NCBI GenBank assembly: GCA_963664835.2
Contig: CAXXUG010000022.1
Span: 62,001-126,000, forward strand
Source: G963664835 sp963664835
Lineage (GTDB): Bacteria; Chloroflexota; UBA6077; FW602-bin22; JBCLEL01
DNA length: 64,000 nucleotides
Direction of reading: 5' to 3'
Shown: positions 1 through 9,254 of the stretch, in pieces
Position numbering within the stretch: position 1 is the stretch's first letter
Layout of the letters: each line of letters begins with the position of its first letter
The notes under the pieces: generated by a model
What the model saw: only the letters and a program-made list of their open reading frames with translations
The model's database searches: none
Told to the model about the DNA's origin: nothing
Program-made: the position numbers and the translations under genes

Positions 1-960
1 CTTGACAAACTCAGCTACGACACCATCGGTTACTCGCCGGCCGCTATCAAGTTCATAGTCAACGAAGCGGTCATCCAGGCTCACTTCAACGGCCGTACCA
101 AGGTGTCTTACCAGGACTTCACCCGCGCCCGCGAGGCGCACGAGTGGGGCTTGCGTCACCCGATCGCCAGCATGAGCGTCGAAGACCGTCGCCGGCTCGC
201 CTACCACGAGGCCGGCCACGCGGTAGCGATGTACAAGCTCCTGAGGCGTTCGCGGCTGGAAAAAGTGACAATCGTCAGGCACGAGGGCGCTCTGGGACTG
301 GCCGCGCCCAAGCCGGTCCAGGAGACCTACACTCAGGACAAACAAGAGATTCTGAGTGCGATACAGATCTCGTTGGCCAGCAGGGCGGCGGAGGAACTGT
401 TCCTCAAGACCCAGTTGAGCGGCGTGACGTCCGACTTTACCAGCGCTACCAGGATGGCCGCTGCATACATAGGTGTCCTGGGAATGAATGGGTCGCTCTA
501 CTCGAACCTTGCATTCCTTGATCGACCCGACGGCGCCATGAAGGGCGACATCGATAAGCTGCTGAAAGAGCAGTACAACAAGGTTAAGCAATTGCTGGCG
601 AGAGAGAGCAACCTGGTAATCTCGATCGCGGAAACATTGCTGCAGAAGCAAGAGTTGGATGGCGACGAAGTCACCGCACTGGCTCACGAAGTCGAGGAGC
701 GGGAGAAAGATGGCCGGCCGATCCACTACCTGCCGGCGACTCACGACGCGCCTGTGAGCACGCTGGAGTTGCTTGACAAGGGCCGCGACGGCCGGCTTGT
801 GGCCACTTCCATCTTGGCCGATAACTCAGCCGAACTTGAGGCTGAGGCCGAGAAGGACCGCGAGGAAGAAACCGCCGATGCGGTTCCATTGGTCAACCCG
901 ACTCCGGCCCCCGGACCGGCCGCCAGCCAGATGGACATGCCCAAGAAAGAGGAGGCCTAG
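1..960 (+). CDS. FtsH-family ATP-dependent zinc metalloprotease, C-terminal part
   Basis: The frame is open from base 1, so the gene starts outside the window and the first in-frame GTG near 103 is not its start. The first ~50 residues resemble the AAA lid region that precedes the peptidase in FtsH. The M41 zinc site HEAGH lies at 205-219, and a downstream Ser-Asp segment (SDFTSAT) sits where the third zinc ligand Asp is expected. The last ~40 residues are acidic, then Pro/Ala-rich, which is typical of a disordered tail. FtsH proteins are membrane-anchored hexamers that degrade misfolded membrane and regulatory proteins. The peptidase is divergent from textbook FtsH, so this could be a second, specialised paralogue. 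Confidence 0.85.
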   Translation, partial: LDKLSYDTIGYSPAAIKFIVNEAVIQAHFNGRTKVSYQDFTRAREAHEWGLRHPIASMSVEDRRRLAYHEAGHAVAMYKLLRRSRLEKVTIVRHEGALGLAAPKPVQETYTQDKQEILSAIQISLASRAAEELFLKTQLSGVTSDFTSATRMAAAYIGVLGMNGSLYSNLAFLDRPDGAMKGDIDKLLKEQYNKVKQLLARESNLVISIAETLLQKQELDGDEVTALAHEVEEREKDGRPIHYLPATHDAPVSTLELLDKGRDGRLVATSILADNSAELEAEAEKDREEETADAVPLVNPTPAPGPAASQMDMPKKEEA

Positions 961-1001
961 CCCGAGCCGGCTCCGCTCCTCACCAACTAGACCCGACATT
1001 G

Positions 1002-1030
1002 AAAGAGCCCCATCGTTGATGGGGCTCTTT
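1002..1030. terminator. Intrinsic terminator, probably bidirectional
   Basis: A perfect 13-bp stem (AAAGAGCCCCATC at 1002-1014 with GATGGGGCTCTTT at 1018-1030) closes a GTT loop. It sits between two convergent genes, and T-rich tracts adjoin both sides. Confidence 0.8.
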
Positions 1031-1058
1031 GCTTTAATACCGATGCGGTCGATACGTA

Positions 1059-1559
1059 CTATGTGACCGTCTCAGGTCCTATTCTACGGTACTTGCCGCG
1101 CCAAAACAGCAGCGGGTCCGCGTCCTCCTCGTCGGACACATCTACTACCTGTCCGACATATATCGTGTGGTCTCCACCCGGATGCGTCGAGTAGAGCGTG
1201 CAGTCAAGATAGGCGAACGATCCGTCGAGCAGCGGCGACCCGGATTGGCCTACGCGAAATGGAATCCCCTCCAACTCGTGTTCAGGGTCAGGGGCAAGTC
1301 GTTTCGCGAAGAAATCCGAGAGATCTTTCTGATCGGCCGAAAGGATGTTTACCGCGAACGCTTCGGCTTGAGGTATAAACTCATGGGTGCGGGCCGCATG
1401 GTCTACGCACACCAGTACCAGCGGTGGGTCCAGCGACAGCGTGCTGAACGCGTTGGCTGTCATACCGTGCGTTTCGTCGCCGATCTTGGTAGTAACAACC
1501 GTAACTCCAGTTGCGAAACATCCGCCTACTCTTCGGAGGGCATTGCTATCGATGGTCAC
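1059..1559 (-). CDS. Flavin reductase-like domain protein
   Basis: A 166-residue protein of the flavin reductase-like (FMN-binding split barrel) family, which reduces FMN/FAD with NAD(P)H and often supplies a flavin-dependent monooxygenase. The N-terminal block with FATGVTVVTT, the GMTANAFSTLSLDPPLVLVC segment and the AFAVNIL segment are the family's usual landmarks. The GTG at 1559 is preferred because AAGGAG lies seven bases upstream; an ATG further up at 1586 lies before that ribosome site. No monooxygenase partner is adjacent, so its substrate system is unknown. Confidence 0.8.
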   Translation of the reverse strand: MTIDSNALRRVGGCFATGVTVVTTKIGDETHGMTANAFSTLSLDPPLVLVCVDHAARTHEFIPQAEAFAVNILSADQKDLSDFFAKRLAPDPEHELEGIPFRVGQSGSPLLDGSFAYLDCTLYSTHPGGDHTIYVGQVVDVSDEEDADPLLFWRGKYRRIGPETVT

Positions 1560-1907
1560 CGTCACGCTCCTTCGTTCACACGACACCGGCTACGAATCGT
1601 TACGCTCATACAGACATCGCGAGTCGTTCAATTGCCTAGAATAGCACCTGCTGGTATATGCTGCCACAGACTGAAACGGTTTCCCTCCTGTCGCGTATGA
1701 AACCGCAGATCCTGGGTCGTGGCAGCAACATAGGTTTCGGCAGGGTACCTTCGGTGTCGCTGACGCAGGGTTAAAAATTGTCACGAGAGGTGTTCCTGGT
1801 TGCATATCGAGTTCGTTTGTAACGATATCCACCGTGGGAACAGCGCAATCCAAACGCCGGCTACAGTCCTGCCCGCCAAGCGATCTCTTGCGTCTGCCGG
1901 CCGGAGG
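1560..1907. other. Intergenic region, no gene seen
   Basis: About 350 bases between divergently read genes. I see short open frames on both strands but no start with a ribosome site and no family resemblance. It presumably holds the two promoters. Confidence 0.5.
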
Positions 1908-1915
1908 AACCGCGG

Positions 1916-2848
1916 TTGAAGATTGCCGTAACTGGTGCGAATGGTTTCGTCGGACGTGGCCTCGTCCAAACGCTAGTGCAGCGGGGTCACAGCGTAAAAC
2001 GGCTGCTCCGGCGACCGTATCCTGACCCCGAGCCTCAGCGGATCGAGTCAGTAGTAGGTTCGCTGAGCGACGAGCGCGCGTTGGAGGAGCTGTGCGCCGG
2101 CACTGACGCGGTCTGTCACCTCATAGCAGTGATCCGCGAGCGTGGCGACTCGAACTTCCACAACATAAACGTAGTGGGGACGCAACGAGTCTTGGCGGCG
2201 GCTAAGACCGCCGGCGTGGACAGGTTCCTCCACCTGTCCGCAATCGGGGCTGATCCGGACTCTCCATACCCCTATTTGCGCTCGAAGGGTCTCGGTGAAG
2301 AGGCGGTTAAGGCAAGCGGTTTGAGCTACACGATTCTCCGGCCTTCCGTCATCTACGGGCCCGAAGACGAATTCGTAAACCTGCTCGCCGCACTCGTCCT
2401 CGCATCGCCGGTGGTGCCGATCATAGGGGCCGGCGCAAATCTGTTCCAGCCGATCAGCTTGCGAGATGTCTGTGAGGCCGCGTACCAATGCCTGGAAGGG
2501 GAAGAGCACGGCGGGAGGAGCTACGATCTGGGCGGTCCCGATCAACTCCGCTACGAAGACATCGTGCGCGCGATAGCGGCCGAGATGGGCGTGTCTCGCC
2601 TCTACATCAAGTTGCCGACAGGGATCATGGCCCCGGCAGCCCATCTGATGAACCGGCTTCTGCCGCATCCTCCAGTCACCACCGGGCAGTTGGACCTTCT
2701 CGGCGTGGACAACGTTGCCGGCGAGAATTCGGCCGAAACCGTATTCGGTTTAGACCTGGACAGGTTGGGGGACAACCTAGGCTACGTTCGGTCCATCACC
2801 CTGCCGGCGGCACTAGGAGCAGCTCTTGGCCTCCGGCGGCTTCGATAG
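1916..2848 (+). CDS. NAD(P)-binding SDR, NDUFA9-like
   Basis: An atypical short-chain dehydrogenase of 310 residues, close in style to the complex I subunit NDUFA9/YwnB group. The Rossmann glycine motif TGANGFVG is at residues 6-13, and a conserved RPSVIYGPEDEFVN segment sits mid-protein. The start is a TTG with GGAGG eight bases upstream. These proteins bind NADPH; their reaction is often unknown, and some use isoprenoid or ubiquinone-linked substrates. The glycosyltransferase gene begins 8 bases after the stop, so the two are probably co-transcribed. Confidence 0.8.
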   Translation: MKIAVTGANGFVGRGLVQTLVQRGHSVKRLLRRPYPDPEPQRIESVVGSLSDERALEELCAGTDAVCHLIAVIRERGDSNFHNINVVGTQRVLAAAKTAGVDRFLHLSAIGADPDSPYPYLRSKGLGEEAVKASGLSYTILRPSVIYGPEDEFVNLLAALVLASPVVPIIGAGANLFQPISLRDVCEAAYQCLEGEEHGGRSYDLGGPDQLRYEDIVRAIAAEMGVSRLYIKLPTGIMAPAAHLMNRLLPHPPVTTGQLDLLGVDNVAGENSAETVFGLDLDRLGDNLGYVRSITLPAALGAALGLRRLR

Positions 2849-2856
2849 CGGCCATC

Positions 2857-3861
2857 GTGACCGGCATCGACGAAGTCTCTGGTGCCCGGCCAAGGCGCGT
2901 CCTGATCGTCCGGCTGGGGTCTCTAGGCGATGCCGTTCTGTCGGTCCCCGCGCTGCGAATCATCGATCATTGGCTGCGTTCCCTGCCCGAACCACCGCCG
3001 GTGACTGTCCTGGGTCGCGAATTCGGCCGGGAAATCTTCCCACGCGCCCTCCCGATAGACCGTTACCTGAGTTTCGACAGCGTCGAGTTGCTGCCCCTGT
3101 TCTCGACCGAGACCGACCTGCCGGACTCAACCTACGATCTACTCGGCCGGCCGGATTTCGCGATTATCTGGCTTCGCGAGTACCACCCGCTCGCCAATAA
3201 ACTGAGCGACGCCGGCTGTAGAGTCGTGCTCGCCGGCGAGAGCTTTCCAAACGACGACCTGACCCATATGTCGGACCATCTTTGCCTGCTGCTCAAACCC
3301 CTGGGCGTCACCGGCTTGGATGGAAGCGACCTCCCGATCCCCTCCGTCGAACAGAGCAAGGGATTGGAGATGGTGGGCAAACGGCCCGACGATCGGCGGC
3401 TCGCGTTGATTCACCCGGGAAGTGGATCCTGGCGCAAGAACTGGCCGGCCGGCGAGTTCGCCCGGCTAATGGAAGAACTGACCGAGCAGGGTTGGAGCCT
3501 GCGCGTTTTGCGTGGCCCTGCGGACGAGGAGTCGGTGGATGGCCTGGTGCGTGTGTGGGATGGAAGGCCCGTTCAGATCATAACGCCGGAATCGGTGTGC
3601 GACCTCTGCGGCGTATTGGCGGCCTTCGACTTGGTCGTCAGCAACGACTCCGGCGTCGCGCACTTGAGCGCTGCGTTGGGGCGACCCACCGTCGCGGTCT
3701 TCGGTCCGACGAATGCATACAGATGGGCGCCACGAGGCAGCGCGGCGGTGGCTGTTACACCGAAGCTAGGTGCAAAATGGCCGTCAGTCGAGGAGGTCTT
3801 GCGAGCCTGTAGATCTGCAGTCGAGCCGAAGGTGGAGCCGGCCGGCGGGCGTCCGTCTTAG
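2857..3861 (+). CDS. Glycosyltransferase family 9 (heptosyltransferase-like)
   Basis: A 334-residue GT-B protein of family 9. It opens with VLIVRLGSLGDAVLSVPAL, the usual start of heptosyltransferases. It has HPGSGSWRKNWP and ends with a nucleotide-sugar site containing SNDSGVAHLSAALGRPTVAVFGPT. These transfer a sugar from a nucleotide-activated donor onto an envelope glycan. The open frame extends far upstream over the preceding SDR gene, but homology begins only near 2880, so the GTG at 2857 is taken as the start; its ribosome site is weak, suggesting translational coupling. A full LPS pathway is not present here, so the acceptor is unknown. Confidence 0.82.
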   Translation: MTGIDEVSGARPRRVLIVRLGSLGDAVLSVPALRIIDHWLRSLPEPPPVTVLGREFGREIFPRALPIDRYLSFDSVELLPLFSTETDLPDSTYDLLGRPDFAIIWLREYHPLANKLSDAGCRVVLAGESFPNDDLTHMSDHLCLLLKPLGVTGLDGSDLPIPSVEQSKGLEMVGKRPDDRRLALIHPGSGSWRKNWPAGEFARLMEELTEQGWSLRVLRGPADEESVDGLVRVWDGRPVQIITPESVCDLCGVLAAFDLVVSNDSGVAHLSAALGRPTVAVFGPTNAYRWAPRGSAAVAVTPKLGAKWPSVEEVLRACRSAVEPKVEPAGGRPS

Positions 3862-3972
3862 GGCTTCTGGAAGCTTGCCACTGGAGAATTTTCGGGGGAT
3901 ACGGCGGCTCGCCATGGCTTGGAGCTGCAGGCCCGGGGCGCATCGTGGCAACCCAACGTAGGAGGCGGTAGA

Positions 3973-4266
3973 TCAGCGCTTCACAAACAGGACTCGTCCG
4001 GCACCGGAGTGGATGATCTCATCGAACGTACCGGCCATGTTTTCGCGAGCGTATCGAACCGCGATAGCCACGCTCGCCTGTGCCTCTTCCTCGCCCGCCC
4101 ACAGGCTCAACGATATTACTTCGTTCTCAGCAATCTGAACCACGTGGTGGGCGATCAGGCCCGGCAACTTTGCCAGATAGTTGGGGTAGAAGTCCTCTTC
4201 TACCTGTCGGACCATAGGGTCAATGTTTTCAGGCTTTATCCTGTAGTGGGAAAACCGTGCGTACAT
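3973..4266 (-). CDS. ABM-like dimeric alpha/beta barrel protein
   Basis: A 97-residue protein resembling the antibiotic biosynthesis monooxygenase (ABM)/EthD-like ferredoxin-fold family: an N-terminal FSHYRIKPENIDPMVRQVE strand-helix followed by a second helix (ARENMAGTFDEII). The start ATG at 4266 has GGAGAAGG just upstream. Such proteins form dimers and can be cofactor-free oxygenases or simple binding proteins; the exact role cannot be read from sequence. It follows the aldolase gene by about 55 bases on the same strand, so they may share a transcript. Confidence 0.62.
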   Translation of the reverse strand: MYARFSHYRIKPENIDPMVRQVEEDFYPNYLAKLPGLIAHHVVQIAENEVISLSLWAGEEEAQASVAIAVRYARENMAGTFDEIIHSGAGRVLFVKR

Positions 4267-4321
4267 GCCTTCTCCTGTCGGCCTGGGCAATCCGGGTAGT
4301 TCGCCGAGAGCCGAAGAAGGG

Positions 4322-5080
4322 CTAGCCCTCCAGCTCCGCCGATCCCGCCAGGAACTTGGTGGCCGCGTCGATAATCCACGAGTTGATGTGGCACATGAAA
4401 AAGCGTGCGCCAAGATCGTAATGGTGCTGGTTAGGGCCATCGAGGGCCAACGAGCCGGCCGTCCTGCCGGCTGCGACTATCTGCCGGATCGCGTTATCTA
4501 CCGTCTCTTGCACTTCGGGATGATTGGTGTTTCCGGTATGCCCCATAGTCTGGGCCAGGTCGCCCGGTGCTACGAAGAAGACGTCGATGTTGGGCACCTC
4601 GAGAATCTCGGCCAGGTTGTTGATCGCTTCCATCTCCTCTATCAGCACGATCATCATCGTCTCTTCGTTTGCGTTGTTGTAGAAATCGTCAACGCCGAAC
4701 GATCGTCGCCCGATGAAAATCCCGCGAAGACCTACGGGGCCGAACTTGGCGGCGACCGCTACTTTTGTGGCCGTCTCCTTGTCTGAAACATGAGGAACGA
4801 CGATGGCACTGGCCCCGCGGTCGAAAGTGCGGGTGATGACCCAGGGCTCTCCGACCGGGATTCGGACGACGGATGCCATGTTCCAGAGATCGCAGGCGCG
4901 AGAGTAGTCGCCAATCTCTCTCCAACTGACCGGCCCGTGCTCGGTCTCGATCCAGATGCCGTCGAACCCTAGGGGGCCGACCAGATCGATAGTGTCGGGA
5001 TCGGGCACGCCGCTCAGGATGTTTACGATCCGGCCTTCGGCCAGTTTGCGCTTGATCTGGAGGTCCGCCATCGTGTCCAT
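4322..5080 (-). CDS. HpcH/HpaI-family aldolase (class II pyruvate aldolase)
   Basis: A 252-residue TIM barrel of the HpcH/HpaI family. These metal-dependent aldolases cleave 4-hydroxy-2-keto acids into pyruvate and an aldehyde, as in aromatic and sugar-acid catabolism. Matches include IETEHGP (catalytic His), VVRIP (substrate Arg), LIEEMEAINNLAEIL (metal Glu) and FVAPGDLAQTMG (metal Asp). The start is uncertain by three codons: AAAGGAG is only 2 bases before the ATG at 5080 and 11 bases before the ATG at 5071. The substrate is not predictable, but the setting among other catabolic genes fits a degradative role. Confidence 0.86.
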   Translation of the reverse strand: MDTMADLQIKRKLAEGRIVNILSGVPDPDTIDLVGPLGFDGIWIETEHGPVSWREIGDYSRACDLWNMASVVRIPVGEPWVITRTFDRGASAIVVPHVSDKETATKVAVAAKFGPVGLRGIFIGRRSFGVDDFYNNANEETMMIVLIEEMEAINNLAEILEVPNIDVFFVAPGDLAQTMGHTGNTNHPEVQETVDNAIRQIVAAGRTAGSLALDGPNQHHYDLGARFFMCHINSWIIDAATKFLAGSAELEG

Positions 5081-5296
5081 ATCTCCTTTGATTCGGTGCT
5101 CGTCTCGGCAGGGGTTCGACTCGCTGAGAATAGTTGCGGCCTATGATTGTGTCAAGTGAGCGCATAGGGCCCATCCCTACGCCGGCAGGCAACATCCGTG
5201 TTGGGCGCCCCGTTCACTGCTAGACTGTGTTGACAAGGACATCTTTGGCCCCGTTGAGTCTGTCAGTGAGCCTACAATCGAATGCGTGGTGACCAT

Positions 5297-5539
5297 ATGA
5301 CGAACTGGAGCAAGTGCCCGGCGGTGGAAAGCGTGCCCGGCAGGGTAAGCGGCAACTGGGTATTTAAGGGCACTCGTTTACCTGTGTACGCTCTCTTCGA
5401 AAACCTTGCGGAGGGCGCGACGATTCACGACTTCATCGAATGGTCTGACGGTGTGGAGGAACCGGAGGTGAAGGCTGTGCTCGAGCACGTGGTGCAGGAT
5501 CTCCGGGCAAAGGTCACCGATGCGCATCCTGTTCGATAA
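5297..5539 (+). CDS. DUF433 antitoxin-like protein
   Basis: A small protein of about 80 residues matching the DUF433 family: PGRVSGNWVFKGTRLPVYALFENLAEGATIHDFIE followed by a C-terminal helix-rich part. DUF433 proteins are winged-helix-type antitoxins that usually precede a DUF5615 (PIN-like) toxin. Here the ATG at 5297 is taken; an in-frame ATG at 5282 is also possible. The next reading frame (from 5520) overlaps its 3' end by 20 bases and is the broken remains of that toxin. Confidence 0.7.
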   Translation: MTNWSKCPAVESVPGRVSGNWVFKGTRLPVYALFENLAEGATIHDFIEWSDGVEEPEVKAVLEHVVQDLRAKVTDAHPVR

Positions 5540-5755
5540 TGGGACACCAAGGCAGTTGCGACGCCATCTCTTCGGTCACGATGTCGAAAGGGCCAGAGAA
5601 CGCGGCTGGGATACCAACAGAACATGTCTAACAGGCAAGTGGCCGTAGTCGTTCTCATGAACACGGCGTGGCCTCGCATATCGCGGCGAACGGAAGCCAT
5701 CCGCACCGTCCTTGAGGACATACAGCCCGGTGAGTTGAGGGACGGCCAGATCTGA
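5520..5755 (+). pseudogene. Decayed DUF5615 (PIN-like) toxin
   Basis: From the ATG at 5520 the frame reads a typical DUF5615 N-terminus (MRILFDNGTPRQLRRHLFGH, then DVERARERGWDT), then runs out of frame near 5620. In another frame, 5621-5755, the family's C-terminus appears (SNRQVAVVVLMNTAWPRI to a TGA). The middle of the domain, normally ~25 residues with the acidic TTDKN region, is missing. This is an internal deletion with a frameshift, so the toxin is dead while the antitoxin remains. Confidence 0.65.
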
Positions 5756-5865
5756 ACACACACGTTGACCGAACCTGAACCAAAACGCCACCAAGTCCGC
5801 AATGGACTTCCTCATCCACGAGTCTCTGTGTCCGGCGACACGGTAGATCCTGATCGGCCCGCCCC

Positions 5866-7167
5866 TTAAATGATCCCTCCCAACTGCCGGATATTCTCGG
5901 TCGTGAAGTCCCGCTGCCACAGCCATAGGAAGTAGCCGTCGAAACCGTTGTCCCGGACAGCCTCCACCTTTTGCGCCAACGAATCCAGGTCGCGATTGTG
6001 CAGCCATATCCATGGATTCATATCTATCTTGCCCTTCAACGGGTCTAGATGCCTCATCTGGCGATCTATGATCGTGCGGTCGAACGTGTTCGAGTAGCGG
6101 AGAGCGTCGGACGGAGGATCCAGCGCATCGTACTCGGCCGGTCCCTCGCCCAGGTCGAGCAGTTCACGCCCGGCCGCTCTCAGGTCGTCCACGCTCCCGA
6201 AACCGCCGGCCGTGGACAACTCCTCCGCGACCTCCGGCACGATTCCTCCAGGCACATAGTCGGGAAACTTGGGCGCTGCCCAATCGAAAAGCTCATACAG
6301 TTTCTTGTAGTCCGTCCCGACAAGCTCCGACGCCGACGGCAGGAAAAACTCCAGTCCAATCTTGAGATCGGGATTGAACTTTGCCGCGCTTTCCCGAGAC
6401 GCGGCGACGACGGTTCTTATGAAGTCCGACATCGACGACATGCGAAATTTCAACCACTCGGCGACGCGAGGCCTTTGTATGAGGAAGTTGAGCACCTCAT
6501 TCGACTGACTACCCTGGTTCGTGCCGGCGTCTCCACCTCGTCCCGACAACAGACCGTCGTGGAAAAAGGCGACCTCACTCTTCATCCTGTCGAAGTCGAT
6601 TCCCTGATCCTCGGCCTTCTCCCGGCAGTGCGCGCAAAAGCAGACGAACAGCTCTGATAGGCTCGAGCGTGGCCTGAAGGCGTACTCTACGTGGTTTATC
6701 GCCAATTTGTCGGCGACGGTCCACGACTCGACCGCTCCCCGAGCGAACGCGGTGCCGTACTGAATCGTTCGCGGGTTGTTTGGACAACACCAGATCATTC
6801 CGTCGTCGCTCTCCGAGTCCGGCCTTGCATCCTTGACGGTCGTGCAACCCTGGTCGGCCAGGTCCGGGGAGAACCCCAGATTGGGACAGAGGTGGCACAC
6901 GATTTTGAAGCCGTAGGACTTCGCCCGTTCGGCGAAGCTGTTCATCAGTTCGTAGCCGTCCATTGTGTTTTCGGCACCGAGACCCTCGAATCCCTTGAGT
7001 GAGGGAAGAATGAGTGGCACGCCGGCGCGCGCACCGGTCCATCTCACCGCGAAACAGGTGAACAAGATTAGAGTGTTCAGGCCGGTCCAACGGGACAGGT
7101 CGTTCAACACTCGTTCCGGCTCCTCCTGGGCAACCGGCCAATCCATAAATACTGCCTTTGTCTTCAT
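5866..7167 (-). CDS. Putative TIM-barrel glycoside hydrolase-like protein
   Basis: A 433-residue protein with the look of an uncharacterised glycosidase-type TIM barrel: an AVFMDWPVAQEE opening, a DKLAINHVEYAFRP strand, a CFCAHC cysteine pair followed by a helix, and a closing NGFDGYFLWLWQRDF segment. The ATG at 7167 follows AGGAGG by 9 bases, so the open frame's upstream GTG, which lies inside the ribosome site, is not the start. No secretion signal is visible, so it should act in the cytoplasm. Catalytic acids cannot be assigned. It could equally be a non-catalytic family member. Confidence 0.5.
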   Translation of the reverse strand: MKTKAVFMDWPVAQEEPERVLNDLSRWTGLNTLILFTCFAVRWTGARAGVPLILPSLKGFEGLGAENTMDGYELMNSFAERAKSYGFKIVCHLCPNLGFSPDLADQGCTTVKDARPDSESDDGMIWCCPNNPRTIQYGTAFARGAVESWTVADKLAINHVEYAFRPRSSLSELFVCFCAHCREKAEDQGIDFDRMKSEVAFFHDGLLSGRGGDAGTNQGSQSNEVLNFLIQRPRVAEWLKFRMSSMSDFIRTVVAASRESAAKFNPDLKIGLEFFLPSASELVGTDYKKLYELFDWAAPKFPDYVPGGIVPEVAEELSTAGGFGSVDDLRAAGRELLDLGEGPAEYDALDPPSDALRYSNTFDRTIIDRQMRHLDPLKGKIDMNPWIWLHNRDLDSLAQKVEAVRDNGFDGYFLWLWQRDFTTENIRQLGGII

Positions 7168-7287
7168 TCGGACCACCTCCTGTTTTGTGCGCCGTCCGGC
7201 GCCAGACCGCCGGCATTGATTCCCGTGATAGGATTCATGGGATCATTGGCGTTCCACAAAACGAAGTAAACTACATCCGGCAGCCTG

Positions 7288-8451
7288 ATGCCACCCTTCG
7301 ATTCCAGAAAGCACGATATCCGAGCAAAGAGGACGCTTATTACAAGACTTAGACGGGTGACCCCTCGGCCTTTTGCGGCGCTGATTGCCGCGATGCTGAT
7401 TCTTGGCGCATCCGCCGCCGTGGTGGGCTGTGAAGTCATCGAGATGGCGACCGGAGGCCCGACCGAGGCCGATACAAGAAAGGCCCAGGCGACCACATTC
7501 GCCCTCGACGCCGAGGCGACCATAGCGGCAAACGGTAAGCTGATTGAGCAGGACCCGGCCGACGTAGAGGCATTGCTCCGCCGGGGCAATGCTCACCTGC
7601 GTCTCGGTCACCTCGAGGAAGCCCTGGCGGACTACGATCAGGCCATCGCCCAGGAGCCGAAGAACGCGCCGGCCTACAACAATCGAGGCGTCGTCTTCTC
7701 CCGCATGGGCCTGCTGGCCGAAGCCGCTTCCGACTACGAGCGAGCGGTGGATCTCGACCCCAACCTCGCGATACCCTTCTACAACCGAGCGGTCGACTTG
7801 GACAACGCCATTAGCTTGAAGTTGGCGATTTCCGCTTACACCATCGCCATCAAGCGAGATCCCAGCCTGTTGTCGGCCTACAACAACCGGGGCGCGATGT
7901 ACATAGACCAGGGGCGCCTGAACCACGCGCTCGACGATTTGAACCGCGCCATTGAGTCCGACCCTAACTTTGCCCGCGCATATAACAATCGCGGCGCCAT
8001 ATACCTTCGGCAGGGCAAGCTCGACGAGGCCATCAACGCGTTCGAGCAGGCTATCGATCTGGACTTCACTCTGTCCATCGCCCACCGGAATCTCGGACTT
8101 GTCTATCGGGATATTGAAGAGTTCCAAAAGGCCATCGACAGGTTGGACATTGCTGTCGAAGTCGACCCCGAGCTTGCCGAAGCCTTCCTCGACAGGGGAA
8201 TCGCATACGAAGAACTCGGCAAGGACGATCTCGCGATCGCCGATTACAGCCGGGCCATCGAGCTCAACCCCAGATACTCACGGGCCCTCTATCGCCGGGC
8301 GCTGATCTACCGGCGCCACGATAACTGGGAGGGCGCCAACGCCGACTATGAGCGCGCATTCGAGCTGAACCGTCGGCTGGGAACCATCGGTGAGCCCATC
8401 GAGGCCGCCAGCGTCGCCCGCGACTCCTGGATGCTGATCGAACGCGACTGA
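7288..8451 (+). CDS. TPR-repeat lipoprotein
   Basis: A protein of up to 387 residues. A basic, then hydrophobic N-terminus ends in VVGC, an acceptable lipobox, near residue 48. The rest is a run of about eight tetratricopeptide repeats (AYNNRGxxxxxxGxxxxAxxDYxxAIxxDP pattern). It is therefore probably a lipid-anchored extracytoplasmic protein that scaffolds protein-protein contacts. The start is not settled: no strong ribosome site precedes 7288, and an in-frame GTG lies closer to the hydrophobic segment. It stands alone, divergent from the TIM-barrel gene. Confidence 0.75.
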   Translation: MPPFDSRKHDIRAKRTLITRLRRVTPRPFAALIAAMLILGASAAVVGCEVIEMATGGPTEADTRKAQATTFALDAEATIAANGKLIEQDPADVEALLRRGNAHLRLGHLEEALADYDQAIAQEPKNAPAYNNRGVVFSRMGLLAEAASDYERAVDLDPNLAIPFYNRAVDLDNAISLKLAISAYTIAIKRDPSLLSAYNNRGAMYIDQGRLNHALDDLNRAIESDPNFARAYNNRGAIYLRQGKLDEAINAFEQAIDLDFTLSIAHRNLGLVYRDIEEFQKAIDRLDIAVEVDPELAEAFLDRGIAYEELGKDDLAIADYSRAIELNPRYSRALYRRALIYRRHDNWEGANADYERAFELNRRLGTIGEPIEAASVARDSWMLIERD

Positions 8452-8521
8452 ACCCAGGCTGCGCAGCATCTCGTTCGTTGATAGGAAGCGAATCATGGTG
8501 TCTGAGTTGTGGGGCCAGTAA

Positions 8522-9192
8522 TGTAGCGCGGTCGAAGACTTCGCGAGGCGAGGGGCTTGTCCCCCGCTCCCGGCAGATCGGCAACCAACCCTGGTCCCGA
8601 GCCACCTTTGAGAGGACTCGTCAACCGGTGCCCCGATTTTCATACCTTGGTGTGCCGGCCCCCTGCCGGCATGAGCGATTGGTACGAAAATGGCCGGACT
8701 AGCTAACTTCCTGTAACTGGGACTTCGTTTCCAGACGGAAGAGGACACTGTAGGGCTGGGGCTTGTCCCCAGCCGCAGGCAGGTCAGTAGCCGAGCCTAG
8801 TTCCGAGCCCCGTAGAGAAGTCCGGCCAACCAGCGCACCCATTTTCATACCTTGGTGTGCCGGCTCAAACCGGAATGAGCGATTACTATGAACGCATGTC
8901 CCGGCCTCCGATCCGGGATAGACCCTGGCGCCAATACTCGAAACCGAATTCTGCGACTCGGCGTTCCCAAGCACCACTCCGGCGAAGGCCGGAGTCCAAG
9001 GGTGGGACACGTACGTTTCGGCGGCGCTTGCTCCCAACCGACGACCCAGCATCTCGCGGTTCTCATCCTCACTTGTGTCCTTCGCAAGGCCATGGGCGAT
9101 TCAGGAACGGACCGAAATCAAGCAGGGGAGGCGTGGCCGGCACGAGTCTTCACACCCTGGTGTGCCGGCCGCAATCGAGATGTGCGATGGCT
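8522..9192. repeat. Dispersed hairpin repeat, cluster 1
   Basis: This gene-free stretch holds two near-complete copies (8522-8692 and 8749-8898) and degraded pieces to about 9192. The full unit has a GC hairpin with a CTTGT loop, a conserved middle (CCGAGCC..GTAGAGAAG..GCCAACC) and a terminal module with inverted ends, TTTTCATACC and GGTACGAAAA, around a TGCCGGC hairpin. The copy at 8749 has a differently paired stem (GGCTGGGG with CCCCAGCC). Open frames here are chance products of the GC-rich repeats. Confidence 0.75.
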
Positions 9193-9254
9193 GCGCTCTA
9201 TGATATTAGTCCCGAATCCAATCAACGGTGGACTAGTGATGCGGAACCGCTAGC

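Noticed and set aside
2488..2856. Upstream extension of the glycosyltransferase frame.
   Set aside because: It lies over the SDR gene in another frame and has no family resemblance; the GT9 fold starts near 2880.
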